64,000 bases of DNA. Source: Branchiostoma floridae. Its lineage: Eukaryota > Chordata > Leptocardii > Amphioxiformes > Branchiostomatidae. The position numbers and the translations under genes were made by a program. A model generated the notes under the pieces. That model saw only the letters and a list, made by a program, of their open reading frames with translations. It ran no database searches and was not told the origin of the DNA. The stretch covers positions 6,592,489-6,656,488 of the forward strand of contig NC_049993.1 of the NCBI RefSeq assembly GCF_000003815.2, in the 5' to 3' direction. This document shows, one piece after another, positions 31,606 through 42,619 of the stretch (the stretch's first letter is position 1; every line of letters begins with the position of its first letter).

Positions 31606-34600
31606 CTACATGGGTAACCTCTCCACAGCTTCTGGCGGCAAGTGCATCCTGTCATCCGGAGCCACGGACACCGACACAGGGATGTGCAGCCTCTGTGCCT
31701 CCTCTGCCGTTATGTGGATCCTCTCGTCCGCGGACGGGTTGAACATGAGCTGCGGGATCATCTGCGGGACGAAGTTTCCCGGGTAGGTGGAAACGGCCAC
31801 CTGGGTGGGCTGGACGGGCGCCGGCCTGACGATGTGTTCGGTCTGCACGCCAAGGGACTGGAGCTCGTGGACGTCGATGGTTCTGGAGAGCTGCGCGGAC
31901 GCAGACTCCGCCTCCTGTAGGGCCTGCTGCCACTGCTGTGCCATGTCCTGCTCCTGGGGAGGGGGGCAAAACATGACGTATGTACACAACAGTTTTGGTG
32001 TTAAATGGCGAAGTGGCTAGGATAGTGGAAAGATTACAGGTTCAATTCTAGCCTGGATGCCAGACTGTTGCAGGGCCTATACAGCTCGATTTCTTGTCTC
32101 TAGGGCCAACATGAAATTCTACAGCAAACCAGTCTACACTGGTATAAAAGATAACCTTCTTGTGTTGTTTTCAATGGTGTCGTACCTGTTTCGCAACTGC
32201 AGGCTGTGTGCGCGGCTTCCTCGTACGTGAGACCGTGGTGACGCGGCCCTTTTCATGTTGTTTGACGTGGTCCTTCAGTTTGTCCGACCGAGTGTAGCCT
32301 TTTCCGCACAGAGGGCAGTGGTATGGAAAGTCCCCTGTACCAACAAACAACACAAGTTGTCAACCTTTGTATTTCTACATCAGTTGAAATTTGGAGTGAG
32401 TCTGAATGAGAATCACATTCCCAAATTCCCAGTGTCTATATGTATATCTATAGTTACCAATTTTAAGTATTGAATATTGTTAATCTTCATCAAGTGCACC
32501 AAATAAGCTCAATGTTATTTGATTTAAGGGCACTGAAGGTTGAGTTTAACAGATTTTCACTTATCAGTTTGGTCCTGATTTTGAACACTTCAACACAATT
32601 AAGGTTGTTCTTGATTAAGTTGTTCTCAAATAGAGACATAACATGACATGGAAAAAAGCCAAGGTTCTCTGTCGAATACATTCATAAACACCATTATAGT
32701 TAGTAAGAAAGCATAAAACTGTAAAAGAAAAGGAGCACAAGCAAAGACCAACCGTAAACACTCCATTTTCAGCCTATCATGAAATCAAATCCCAGCAAAC
32801 ATTTCACATTTTTCGGTATGTATGCCTATTTTCTAAGCAACAATACAAAAATAGGCCAGGAACCGATCAAGTTAATCAAGGGTAGGAAAAAATCAACCAC
32901 TGCATTTCCTTCAAACATTTCCACAGCTACAGCAGCTGTAGGTCCTGTCACCTGCAGGTGGCCTCACCTGTGTGGATCCGGCGGTGCCTCTTTAGATGGT
33001 ACGGGTCCTTGAAGTTCATCCCGCAGTCGTCGCACCTGTGGAAACACAGGCATGGTTTCAACTACAGAACCGGCAAGGCACAAGAGGGTCCCTCTCACCT
33101 GAGTGTATGCGCCGGTGACGCTTCAGCGAGTTAAGGTCTTTGAACGTCAACTCACATTCCTGACACCTGAGCAAAGGAAAAACATGCTGCCAGTACAAAC
33201 ATCTGGACACACTATGCAAAAATCCCTCAAAGGCAGGTTATGGTGTTACAGTAAAAGCCAGTTAATTGCAAAATGGATTACCACACACTTCTGTTCATTG
33301 CACTGAATCCCTAAATCCAAAATCGGTGCGGTCCAGCTGAATAATTTTGATAATAGCACGTAAAAAGTTGGCAAATGGAATTGCAATTAGATGGATTCTA
33401 CTGTACATAGTAAATAAGAAAAGTGAGAGATAGATTTTCTTCACAGCTACTGCTTTATATGGTCACATGCATAAGTGTGTGGATTATAAACAACAGATTC
33501 ATTCTGGGACAATTTACAGTATTTCTTTCATATGAGTGATACTTATAGATATATATAAATAACGCTAGTTCACTGTTATTTGCAGGAAAACCTATATCAG
33601 TTATATTTAAATCCAGTCTACTTAGGGATATCACTATCGACTTGATATCCCTAAATACCGGTTTTATATGCAACGAAGATAGGTTACCCCGCAAATAAAG
33701 GTGAACTAGTGTTATGGCCATCATGTTCTGTACCCACCTATGAGGCCTCTCATCGGAGTGCGTCCTGCGATGGGAGTACATCTGAGACGACATGGCGAAT
33801 CTCGAGCCGCACACGTCGCACATGTAGGGCTTCTCCCCAGTGTGGGTACGGATGTGGCGCACCAGGTCCGTCTTCCCCCAGAACCCCTTCTGGCAGTACT
33901 TGCAGGTGAAGGGTCGCACACCGCCGTGTTTGCGCACGTGCATGTCCAGCCCCGCCTTGGTGCGGTGTCTCTTCCCGCACTCCTGGCACTGGTAAGGCAT
34001 CTCACCTGGGGGAGCACAAAGTGTTCCACTCATGAATTTTGCACATCTAAGCTGATTAACAATAACATGAGGCCCAACATGATTACTTATAGCCTTCAAG
34101 TAGCAGCAAGGAGTAGATTCAGTCATTCTAACCCTGATGATGGTGTCTGACAGACATCAAAACGATGGATGTGAGTTCTACCCTGGTTGTATATAAAAGA
34201 ACTTTACTATATGAGTAACTACCAACCTGATGAAATTATTTTTGGATGATTAACGTGGGTTTTTTTTCCTTTCAGGCAAAGCTTTCTGAATTACCGATAC
34301 ACATCGTAAAAACCCACAGAATGCAGGTGAAGATCTGTAGATTTGTATACCTTCATTCATATAATCTAAGAAACAGAACATAAATAAAACCAACAATACA
34401 AAATGATGAGACCCTGTAATAATTGTAATCAACAGTTGATTTCGTGTTTTTTATCATCTCTCTCTTTTGGTTCATTGCATGCCTGAATCATGGCATATTT
34501 GGATGCCAATAGCATACTGAATATTCCCTGTAGAAGACAAGACGTTTTGGTCTTTAAGTTTAATCAAGATCCCGGGCAAAAACTCACCTGCTATCTGTAT

Positions 34601-37600
34601 CTGTATTTATATAGCCGGTATAACCGCCGTTTGGCGTAGCACACCAGCTGCTAACCAAGAAAATACCTGTGTGGATCCTCCGGTGGAACTTGTACGCGGT
34701 TCCGTACGCGAACTGCTGTCCGCAGAACTCGCAGACGTAGGGCTTCTCTCCGGTGTGCTTGCGTGTGTGGATGCGCAGGTTGTTGGGGTGGGCAAACTTC
34801 ATGTCGCAGTAGGTACACGGGAAGGGTTTCTCCCCCGTGTGTTTGCGGATGTGTTCCTTCAGTCGGCCCGCCTCCACAAACTTCATGTTGCAGTACTCAC
34901 ACTCGTGCAGGTTCTCTCCTGGAGACACACAGGGAAAGGAAAAACTTTAGCACTAGGGCTGGGTATCAGTACAGCGTACCGGTACAAAACTGCTTTTTCT
35001 TATTGAACCGGACCTGAAAAATTAGGTGGACCGCAGGGCTTTAGCCAGCTCGAAATTTTTTTCCGTCAGCCAATTACAATCGTCACGAAAACCGCGAAAA
35101 TTAATTAGAAGGACTGAACTGAGACCTTGAAAAACGGGTTTTAATGAGATCATCGTATGCGAAAGGGCGCCGACACACATTGTCAACAATCATAACAATA
35201 GCAAGACAAACAGTGTGTGGCTTTTACGGCCGTGGACGGCGTCCCCAAGCCGCCTGTAGCTTCCACCAAGGATTTTTGTCCGTCAAGGTTGACGGATTGG
35301 TTTTAAAATTTTTCCGTCAGACGCAGCAAATTTCCGTCAATTGACGGAAAAACGGACGCTGGCTAGACCCCTGGTGGACCGGATGTTGGACCGATTAGGA
35401 AATCAACAGATTATTTTATCAGGCATTCACACCTTTTGGCGCTTGCAGGTGGAAGAAAATAACAAGAGTGAAGTAGAGTAGAGTTTGTAGTAATTTCTAC
35501 CAAGTTTGACAGCCAATCGTACAGGTGCAGTTAGCGTTGTAGGATTTAAAAACACCAGTGTAAGTCTAATACTCCACCAAACAGATTTCTTTGTAGTGCA
35601 GGGTCTCTCCTGGAGGCAAGCAGGAAAGGCTACAACTTCAGCACATTTAAGATTCTACAACACTTATTGATAAGGTAGGGGTTTGCTCCAGTGTGCATTG
35701 GGCAACTTATATAATTATATTCTGAATACATTGATGAAGTGTAACTTAGAGTGGACTCATTTCTACCAACATCTTTTGCACCACATTCGTCCCAGTTCAG
35801 AACTTTTATTCAGCCAAATCAGTTTCGTCTTTAGTGGCTAGAGGCTAAATGACACAATTTCACGAAGTTTGCAGTTATATAAATCATACTTAGTGCATAT
35901 CGCCCTGGCAAATGTAACTTAATATCATATACGGCGGAGTGTCGAAACACACTGTTGAAAGATAGTGGATGCTATCTGAAACATACAACCATTTACAAAT
36001 TTGTCCACTTGCTTTGAGTAACTTTTGTTCTTTGTATATCTGTTCTTGACTCAACATTTAGACAATGAAGGGCTGGCAACCCTTCCCTACATGTACCAGT
36101 AATATCTTTTTAGGAAACTTGCTTCTCTGTGTGCCACTAGTTGGGAAAGGAACCCAAGAAACCTTACCTGTATGTCGTTTCTGGTGTGTGTTGAGCAGGT
36201 CTTCTGCGATGAACTGAGCTCCACAGATCTCACACTGGAAGGGTTTGATGCCGGAGTGCTTCATCTTATGCCGGTTCAACTTCCACACATCCTTAAACGG
36301 CTTGTCACACTCGTCACATTTGTACATTGCCTCTCCCGACTGAAGATGCATTTCTGGAAATAGCCAAGCAGCGTAAGAGGGGAGCCATGTTAGAGAACCC
36401 AGCAAACTTCTATATTAGAGTAGGGGTTCATCCCAGTGTGAGCAAGTCAAACCTTCTTAGTCTTGTCTTATGTGGCTTGTGCAAAACTATTGTGTTATGT
36501 CTAAAGAGGCCCAAGAACTTCTGTTTGGTTGTAAAAAATTATGGTGACAGTAATCAAGGATTACCAGGACACAAGACCTTAAAATAAAACTCCAAGTCTA
36601 ACCAAATGAGAAATACAAAAGACTTCCATAAGGTCATTGTATAAGAAAAATAGAGTGACTAAAAATTTCATTGAAAACTCTCCTTTCAACCTAGTAGTTC
36701 CTCAAAAAGGGTGTATTTGAACTTTAAGTTTGTACAATACTACTCCATAATCCATTCATACCCGTAATCCATTCAACACTAGTTCAACTTTGTTTTGTTT
36801 TCTTAACATGATGTTAAGGGATATCAAGTTGACGGACGATGCAATATTTTGGAAATAACTGCAATATTTTGAAAATAATACAATTTCAAACCACCATTCA
36901 TTGACCTGCTGTCCCTAAATACCCTGTTTCTAAAAGCAATGGACATAGGTGTTGACTCACTCTGCACATGTCGGATGAGCTCAGGGGTCCTGACGAACAG
37001 CTCTTTGCACAGTTTGCAGCGACAGTTCTTCTCCTTACTATTCTTCTTAATGGTATGGTCCGTCTTAAGATGCTGGGTTAGCTGGGACACTGTTCCAAAA
37101 CTCTGTAGGGGGTACACACATGGCAATATTTGAAAAAATTCAGCTGTTTTCTGGCAAAGAAAAAAGCATCTCACTCAGAACTCTAGCCAGTTAGAAATTT
37201 ATTTTTGCTGTTTTGGTTATTTTTATCATATTTCAAGGTTAGTATACCATGTGCTGGGACATTATTTCATGCAAATATCAGACTTATGCCATAATGGCTT
37301 ACGCAATTACGGCATTTTATTCATACTGGGGTGAATGGGAAATGGTTTGGGTTTTCAGATTTCTATGCAATTCCCTGAATTATGCAATTTGCCATAATTG
37401 CACATCTTTTCCCACCATTTTTTTCCATCAACGTTGACAGAATTGAATAACATAAATCTCTGTAATACTATGCAAAATTTCACCAAACAACAGAATGGCT
37501 AGTGTCCTTCTCCTAATCTCACAGGGCCAGGCTTTTAGCTAGGATTTAATAATATGGAGTCCAAACTTATTGGTGAGTCGCAGTAAGTGACTATTGTAGG

Positions 37601-40600
37601 GGGGGTCTGGGGGCATCCACCTTTCATGGTGCAGAGTTTTTGATGATTTCAAGTTAAAAAAAGTGCATTCTTAAGTATCCCAAGAGGCAAAAATACTGTT
37701 CCAGAGGTCACAGTAGAAGACTGTGACCACAGATGACCTGGTAGCATCCCTGGTCAATCAGAATTTCATGCTTGTCAGACGATTTTCTCCTCAGTGTAAG
37801 GACGTCCAGGGGCATCAGGTTTCTTGTTATTCTAAGAAAAGTGCGTCCAGATGACGCGTTGACGCATGCCTGGCTAAAAGCCTGCACAGGGCTCATGATA
37901 TCAATAAACCAATAGATAAACTTTTATTGGTCGTACCTTGTCCTCGCAGATGTTACACTGGAACACCTCCTGTTTCTCCAGCTCATGTAGCCGCTGGTGG
38001 CGGATGAAGTGACCCTGCTGAGCAAACTTCTGGTGACACACCTCGCACTCGAACGGCTTCTCGTCTGTGTGCTTGTTCTTCTGATGCTGCATCAGGTTTC
38101 CATACGTCGTGCAGACCTGGGGTGGGAGGGGGGTATAAAGCATTGGCAGGGCTCGAAATACCACCTGCATATGCAGGGCAGTGCATGTAAAATTGGAGCT
38201 GTGCAGGTATTTCTGGTGTCTACCTGCACCTAACCTGTACTGGTCCATGAACTGGGTTTTATGCATAAATGTTCTATGATGTAGGTGTACATGGATTGTT
38301 ATTAGCTACATTGACCTATAAAGTATAAAAGAAATAATAGCAATGGTTCCTGAAAAATTTTAGTATCCACATTTCCTAATTTCAGAGTGGTGCAAGTAAA
38401 TTTGTCTGGTGCAGGTAATTTTCCATGTTACCTGCACCAGTGCAGGTATGCAGAAAAAAGGATTTTGAGCCCTGGCATTAGTGAACACCTCAGGGAAAGA
38501 ACCCTAACCATTGTTCCCTAATATTTACCTTGCCACATTCGTTACAGGTGTGGGTCTCCGTTGAGAGCCGTTGTCTCCTACGGCGCGGGAGGGGGGCAGT
38601 GGGCGTGGTCTCGGGCGAGGCGACCTCCGCAGGCTCTGTCCGTCTTCTCTTCACCTCAGGTTTTACATCATCACCTGTGCAAACCAGGTGTGGGGGTTCA
38701 ATCATTACACAGCTCAAAATACGGCAGTGCAGGTTAGTGAACGTAGGTATTTCTGATTTCAATTGCAGTCAAACTTAACTGGCATTGGTCAAAAGTAGCA
38801 TCCACTTATTATACAGTAGTACAAGATTTCAGATGGCACCCAGCCCACAGTCAAACATTCCTTTTTTCTGGACTGACTGAAATGGATCGAAAATGGGTTG
38901 TACAGGTAAAACTTGTCTTGTCCAGTTACTGCTGTGAAGGGACTTTAAAAAAAAAGAGTATTCGAAGTCCTGCATCAAAAAAGTTTTGAAAATATTTGGC
39001 ACAGTTTTTACGATGTCAGTTTCCCTGATATACCAAGAAAGCAGTTACTCAAGCAACTGGATATGACTTTGGAAATCGTTAGACATTTCAGATAGCATCC
39101 ATACTGTGTCGCTGTCGAAAGATAGTGGATGCTTTCTAAAACATCTGACGGTTTCCAAAGCCATATCCAGGTGCTTGAGTAACTGCTACTTGGCATATCT
39201 TATTACCCAGATGTCTACTCTTCATCAAAGTAAGTTACCTTGATCATCTCCTGACTCCTTAGTGAGCATGAGTTTGTCTCCTGCTCCCACCAGTGGGGAA
39301 AACCCCACCAACGTGTCGTCTTTCGTCGCAGTGTTGGTACCAGCAGCAGCAGCTGTTGCTGACCTGAGAGTATTAGAAAAAAGAAAACAGTCATCATGAC
39401 AAACTGGTCAGCGCTTGGAGTACAAACATTAGATAGCCTCGTATCCATCTGTAGTGTAGCTGCTAAGTCTCTTTTGTCCTCTCCTCTAATAGGGATGGAC
39501 ATTTTTCTTGTGCTTGTTGCATCACTTGTTTTTTAATGTGGAAATACTCGGTAATAGTAGATTACCGTGTTGTAGTTTGACCCCGTTTGGCTGTGGGGGT
39601 GACTCGAGTGCCCTCCTTCTTAGGGTCATAATCCTCGTCATTTTCCACATCGTCCTGATAACCGAGACTGGCTTCTGATTCGCTGATGTCTTCGTAGTCA
39701 TGGTTACCATCCCCAGCTGCATTCAAGTCAATGGTGACACCTCTTTTCAGCTGCAAAAGCAGATGTAACAATATAAGATATAATGTCTGTCGGCCAAAAC
39801 CTTCTGTTTGTTTTTCAAACTGTCAATGCCAAAACTGGGCCCATTACTTTCCAATGAGATTTTATATACTCTGTATTTGCTTATACTGAAGCAAATTGGG
39901 TACAGAGGGCATTTGAATCTCACTGAGCACAGTGAGAAGATTATAAAAGCTGACAAAACAATCTTTTGCTCAACACACTTTGTCCACAAAGAGTGTAATG
40001 ACAAACACAAAAAAGTTACAACTTTGACAGTTTCTCTATGATTCTCAATAACATAAGAATAGCATTTTTTTTTCATTTCCTTTACTACTTAACATGAATT
40101 TGTAATATGTGCACCAAAACAAGATAGCAGAAACATAGCATGGAAACAAACTAGTGTTCAAAACCCTGCTCATCAATTTCATAAATGGTATGACATGATC
40201 AAAGAATAGTAAATCTCCAAGGCCCGTACCTGTGATTGCAGGTATTTGGAGCAGATGTCTGAGATGACGACAATCTTCAGCACCTGTGCAGCCTCCATCA
40301 CACTGGCCACATTGTTCTCATCCAGGGCCAGCTTGGACGTGTAGGTGTGTTCTAACACCTGCAGAGAAATGCATTTACAAAGGTTAGACATTCAGGTAAA
40401 CTATATTCATGGGCAAATCAGTCTCTATAACAGGATAAAATTCAGAGATTACTTCTGGATGATGCTGAGTGATTTTAACATGCCAGAAAGCTATCTCTCC
40501 TGTCAGGTTGTCTACATGTTATGTAGTGGCAGACATGTTGATGGCAACTTTTCTGAAAATATAAATATTTACATAATGGAGGCCTACAAGCTTCCATTTT

Positions 40601-42248
40601 TCTATTGACCTTGCACTTCACTTGACTTGGCTTGACAGTATTATATAATTCATGAACATGTATCTGCTGCTGCTACAATTCATTTTCAGCCACAAAAAAT
40701 ACAAACCTTTGTGCCTTTACAGTTTACACTGCACTTTTTTATGCATATCATCCTGCAGGTAGGGACAAAAAAGAACCCACCTGGCTGAACCCCTCAGCAG
40801 TGATGTCCGTGATCTCCACAAACGGGATGTGTTTGACGTCCTTCCGTGTGAAGACGGAGTTGAAGTAGCTGCTGCAGGCCGCCAGCATGGACTTGTGCGC
40901 GCGGAAGCGCCGCCCCTCCACGATGATGGTCACGTCACACAGCAGCCCGTCCTCCCGCTGCTGGTTCAGCTTCTTCAGGATGTCCTTGCTGTGGTGCGGT
41001 GTCTCGTGGATGAACTTACGCATGGAGGATGTGGCGGGGGAGGTCACCATGGCGGGGTCCTCCACACTGGTGGAGGGTTCAGGGGGGTGGGGATCCTGGG
41101 GAGGGAAGCTTTAGCATCAACTTTGTGGAATAAAAATTAAGATACTATTAACAAATCAAGAATTACAATATGCTTCCTATCTGGCTATCACCTTCAGCTC
41201 CTACCATACTACTGCCTCAAGGAAAAGTGACCTGCAGGCCAATTTGAGATTCTCATGAATTAATAAAGCTTCAAACAACAAGTGATCCAATGAAACTATA
41301 ACCATTCAGCAACACAAAATTAAGTATAGTATTATTATTATAGTCTGTCTTATTAACTTTAATTTATCATAAATCTGACCATTCCATTAGAATTCATGCC
41401 ATTATTTTTTCATGTGCCGAAAATGTGCAATCCCTTAAATTTTGGAAAATGTGCTATTTCCACTTAGTATGGAAATTCTTTTCGTTAACAATTGAGAATT
41501 TCTTTGATTACATAATTTTCTTTAATTGTGCTCATAAAGATGGTCATCAGTTTGTTGCTCCAAATTATGTCTTGCACCAATCTCGTTAAAACTGGGGACC
41601 TTTCCTAAATCTAAAACCTGTCCAGTCGCTAGTCGCCACACCTGGCCGTCCCCTCACAGACAACAGGGAACCACCCCTGACACTTCTTGGAAAACTTTCG
41701 CTGGGGGTCATTCAGCACTGATCCCGGTAACATGTTCCGCTTTCTGCAATCGCAAACCGCCAAAAACAAACCGAGATCTGGTTTACACATTCTGCTGGTC
41801 TTGTGGGGAAAGCTTTGCTTTCTTTCTTTCATCTGGTTCCGATTTGTAGAGAAGGAAGTCGGCAGTGCGCAAGACAGGCGTCCCTTCCAGACAAGGCGCC
41901 TACAATGAATAATGAAGTACCCCCAACGTAGCGGACAACTCGACGGCAGAAACCAGTCGATATTTACCCTAAATCTCGAGTTTTGGGGGAGACTAAACCC
42001 ACAGTTTGAATCGGAAAGTGGCTATGGAGGTTGTTTTGGTGCGCTTTCGCTGAAAATGACCCCCTCGCGGCGGGGATCCATTCATTTGCCGGGCGGGGTG
42101 TCCTGTGGCTGCGTGGGGGCCGACCGATCATGGCGGAGACAGTGCCACGCACAAAAACAGCTCAGCAGAAAACTCCATCCACCGCCCCAACACACCCCGA
42201 CGACACGCCCAGCGGAGATAGGAGGTGAATCCAGGCGGTACTTACCAT
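31606..42248 (-). CDS. BTB/C2H2 zinc-finger protein A with mutually exclusive finger exons
   Basis: Coding exons, 5' to 3': 42246-42248 (ATG only), 40781-41095, 40230-40358, 39566-39750, 39239-39363, 38529-38674, 37937-38116, 36961-37102, 36168-36353, 34667-34918, 33738-34005, then either 33099-33166 or 32968-33035, 32186-32334 and 31606-31953. The total is 2496 nt, about 831 aa. The BTB domain (LCDVTIIVEGRRFRAHKSML, then AACSSYFNSVFTRK) spans about residues 33-145. A basic stretch (VKRRRTEP, PRRRRQR) precedes 14 C2H2 fingers per isoform, from about residue 290 to 692. A 115-aa tail carries SRTIDVHELQSLG and PQLMFNPS. The family binds DNA and homodimerises through BTB, usually as nuclear repressors; the targets are unknown. 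An alternative start is the ATG at 41050. Its closest relative is the neighbour at 53184-57892. Confidence 0.88.
32004..32056 (+). mobile_element. tRNA-like SINE relic in BTB-ZF A last intron
   Basis: TGGCGAAGTGG (A-box-like) is followed about 35 bp later by GGTTCAATTC (B-box-like). The short spacing resembles a tRNA head of a SINE rather than a functional tRNA. Confidence 0.4.
32968..33035 (-). other. alternative exon B of BTB-ZF A (one zinc finger)
   Basis: A 68-nt exon, GT-AG bounded, that completes an Arg codon and encodes C-DDCGMNFKDPYHLKRHRRIH-TG. It enters in phase 2 and leaves in phase 1, exactly as exon A does. The helix residues -1, 2, 3 and 6 are D, Y, H and R. It can replace but not follow exon A. 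Confidence 0.85.
33099..33166 (-). other. alternative exon A of BTB-ZF A (one zinc finger)
   Basis: A 68-nt exon, GT-AG bounded, that encodes C-QECELTFKDLNSLKRHRRIH-SG. Helix residues -1, 2, 3 and 6 are D, N, S and R, so base-contact positions 2 and 3 differ from exon B. Entry phase 2 and exit phase 1 match exon B. The intron between the two is only 63 nt (33036-33098). Confidence 0.85.
33563..33713. mobile_element. palindromic MITE, GCTAGTTCACCTTTAT family
   Basis: The ends CGCTAGTTCAC and GGTGAACTAGTG are inverted, as are the internal CCTATATC/GATAGG and TAGGGATATC blocks. It lies in the intron before exon A, ending about 25 bp from the 5' splice site of the exon at 33738-34005. Confidence 0.65.
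34955..35600. mobile_element. hAT-like relic (GGTACCGGTAC family) carrying a nested hAT MITE
   Basis: The left part resembles the 2925-3450 element (GTACCGGTACAAAACTG). The right part resumes at GGATGTTGGACCGATTAGGAA and ends around GATTTCTTTGTAGTG. The 35034-35373 MITE interrupts it. It lies in the BTB-ZF A intron between exons 36168-36353 and 34667-34918. Confidence 0.6.
35034..35373. mobile_element. hAT MITE CAGGGCTCTAGCCAGC family, copy 5 (nested)
   Basis: A 340-bp copy with the exact 8-bp duplication GTGGACCG (35026-35033 and 35374-35381), whose target lies inside an older hAT relic. A 66-codon plus-strand frame (35144-35344) lacks 12 nt relative to copies 2 and 3. Confidence 0.92.
35940..36040. 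repeat. decayed copy of the TTACTCAAGCAACTGGATATG family
   Basis: CTGTTGAAAGATAG-loop-CTATCTGAAACAT is followed by CCACTTGCTTTGAGTAACTT, an aged version of the right arm at 26600-26700. Confidence 0.45.
36779..36950. mobile_element. partial palindromic MITE, GCTAGTTCACCTTTAT family
   Basis: CTAGTTCAACTTTG at the left and TACCCTGTTTCTAAAAGCAA with GGACATAGGT at the right match the family. It ends about 10 bp from the 5' splice site of the BTB-ZF A exon at 36961-37102. Confidence 0.5.
37528..37884. mobile_element. hAT MITE with CAGGCTTTTAGC ends, 357 bp
   Basis: The inverted ends CAGGCTTTTAGCTAGG and CCTGGCTAAAAGCCTG are flanked by the exact 8-bp duplication CACAGGGC (37520-37527 and 37885-37892). 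It lies in a BTB-ZF A intron and is a family distinct from the CAGGGCTCTAGCC MITEs. Confidence 0.9.
38147..38474. mobile_element. hAT-like MITE with CAGGGCTCGAAAT ends
   Basis: CAGGGCTCGAAATACC at the left and ATTTTGAGCCCTG at the right are inverted, and the interior repeats CCTGCAC and GTGCAGGT motifs. The flanks (AGCATTGG and GCATTAGT) only partly agree. A relative is at 51749-52108. It lies about 30 bp from the 3' splice site of the exon at 37937-38116. Confidence 0.65.
39030..39233. mobile_element. TTACTCAAGCAACTGGATATG-family foldback at a splice donor
   Basis: Inverted arms (TTACTCAAGCAACTGGATATG and CATATCCAGGTGCTTGAGTAA) are present with the usual right end CTTCATC. The flanks GTTTCCCTGAT (39019-39029) and GTTACCTTGAT (39234-39244) agree at 9 of 11 positions and look like a target duplication. 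The right copy contains the 5' splice site of the exon at 39239-39363. Confidence 0.6.
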
Positions 42249-42420
42249 TCTGTGGGGAGAATGCGCCCGATCACGCCTCTTTGAACGGGGAAAATCGGGG
42301 AAAATTCACCAAATATCGCCCTTCCGCCCCTCACTGTCCCTCAGCCATAATGGACAATCCCAGAAAGCAGTTCGATCAGGGTCGAACCATTTCTCATTTC
42401 GGATAGGGGTGCCAGGCAAA
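42249..42420 (-). promoter_or_regulatory. BTB-ZF A 5' UTR and promoter area
   Basis: Upstream of the ATG at 42246-42248 the sequence becomes GC-rich with many CpG. The ATG is the last codon of the first exon and is followed by a consensus GTAAGT donor. The transcription start was not identified. Confidence 0.5.
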
Positions 42421-42451
42421 TCTTCCCGAGTTTAGGGCTACTAGTTGAAGT

Positions 42452-42611
42452 TAGCCTCTACCAGGCTTCGTGGATCGGTGAACTTATTGTAGGAATTGGA
42501 CAAATAGAGTCTATAGTACGCTAGGGGAATTAGCCGGACAGAAGAGTACGTTTCCTCACCTTCGTGGTGAGGATAATGATTCTACCGATCCACGGAGCCT
42601 GGTAGAGGCTA
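42452..42611. mobile_element. MITE with TAGCCTCTACCAGGCT ends
   Basis: About 30-bp inverted ends (TAGCCTCTACCAGGCTTCGT and ACGGAGCCTGGTAGAGGCTA) enclose 160 bp. The flanking 9-mers (AGTTGAAGT and GGCTAAAGT) agree at only 6 of 9 positions. It is related in its end to the TAGCCTGG family. Confidence 0.65.
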
Positions 42612-42619
42612 GGCTAAAG

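Noticed and set aside
32968-33166. exons A and B as two consecutive constitutive finger exons
   Set aside because: Exit phase 1 of A does not match entry phase 2 of B, and joining them creates a stop codon within seven codons.
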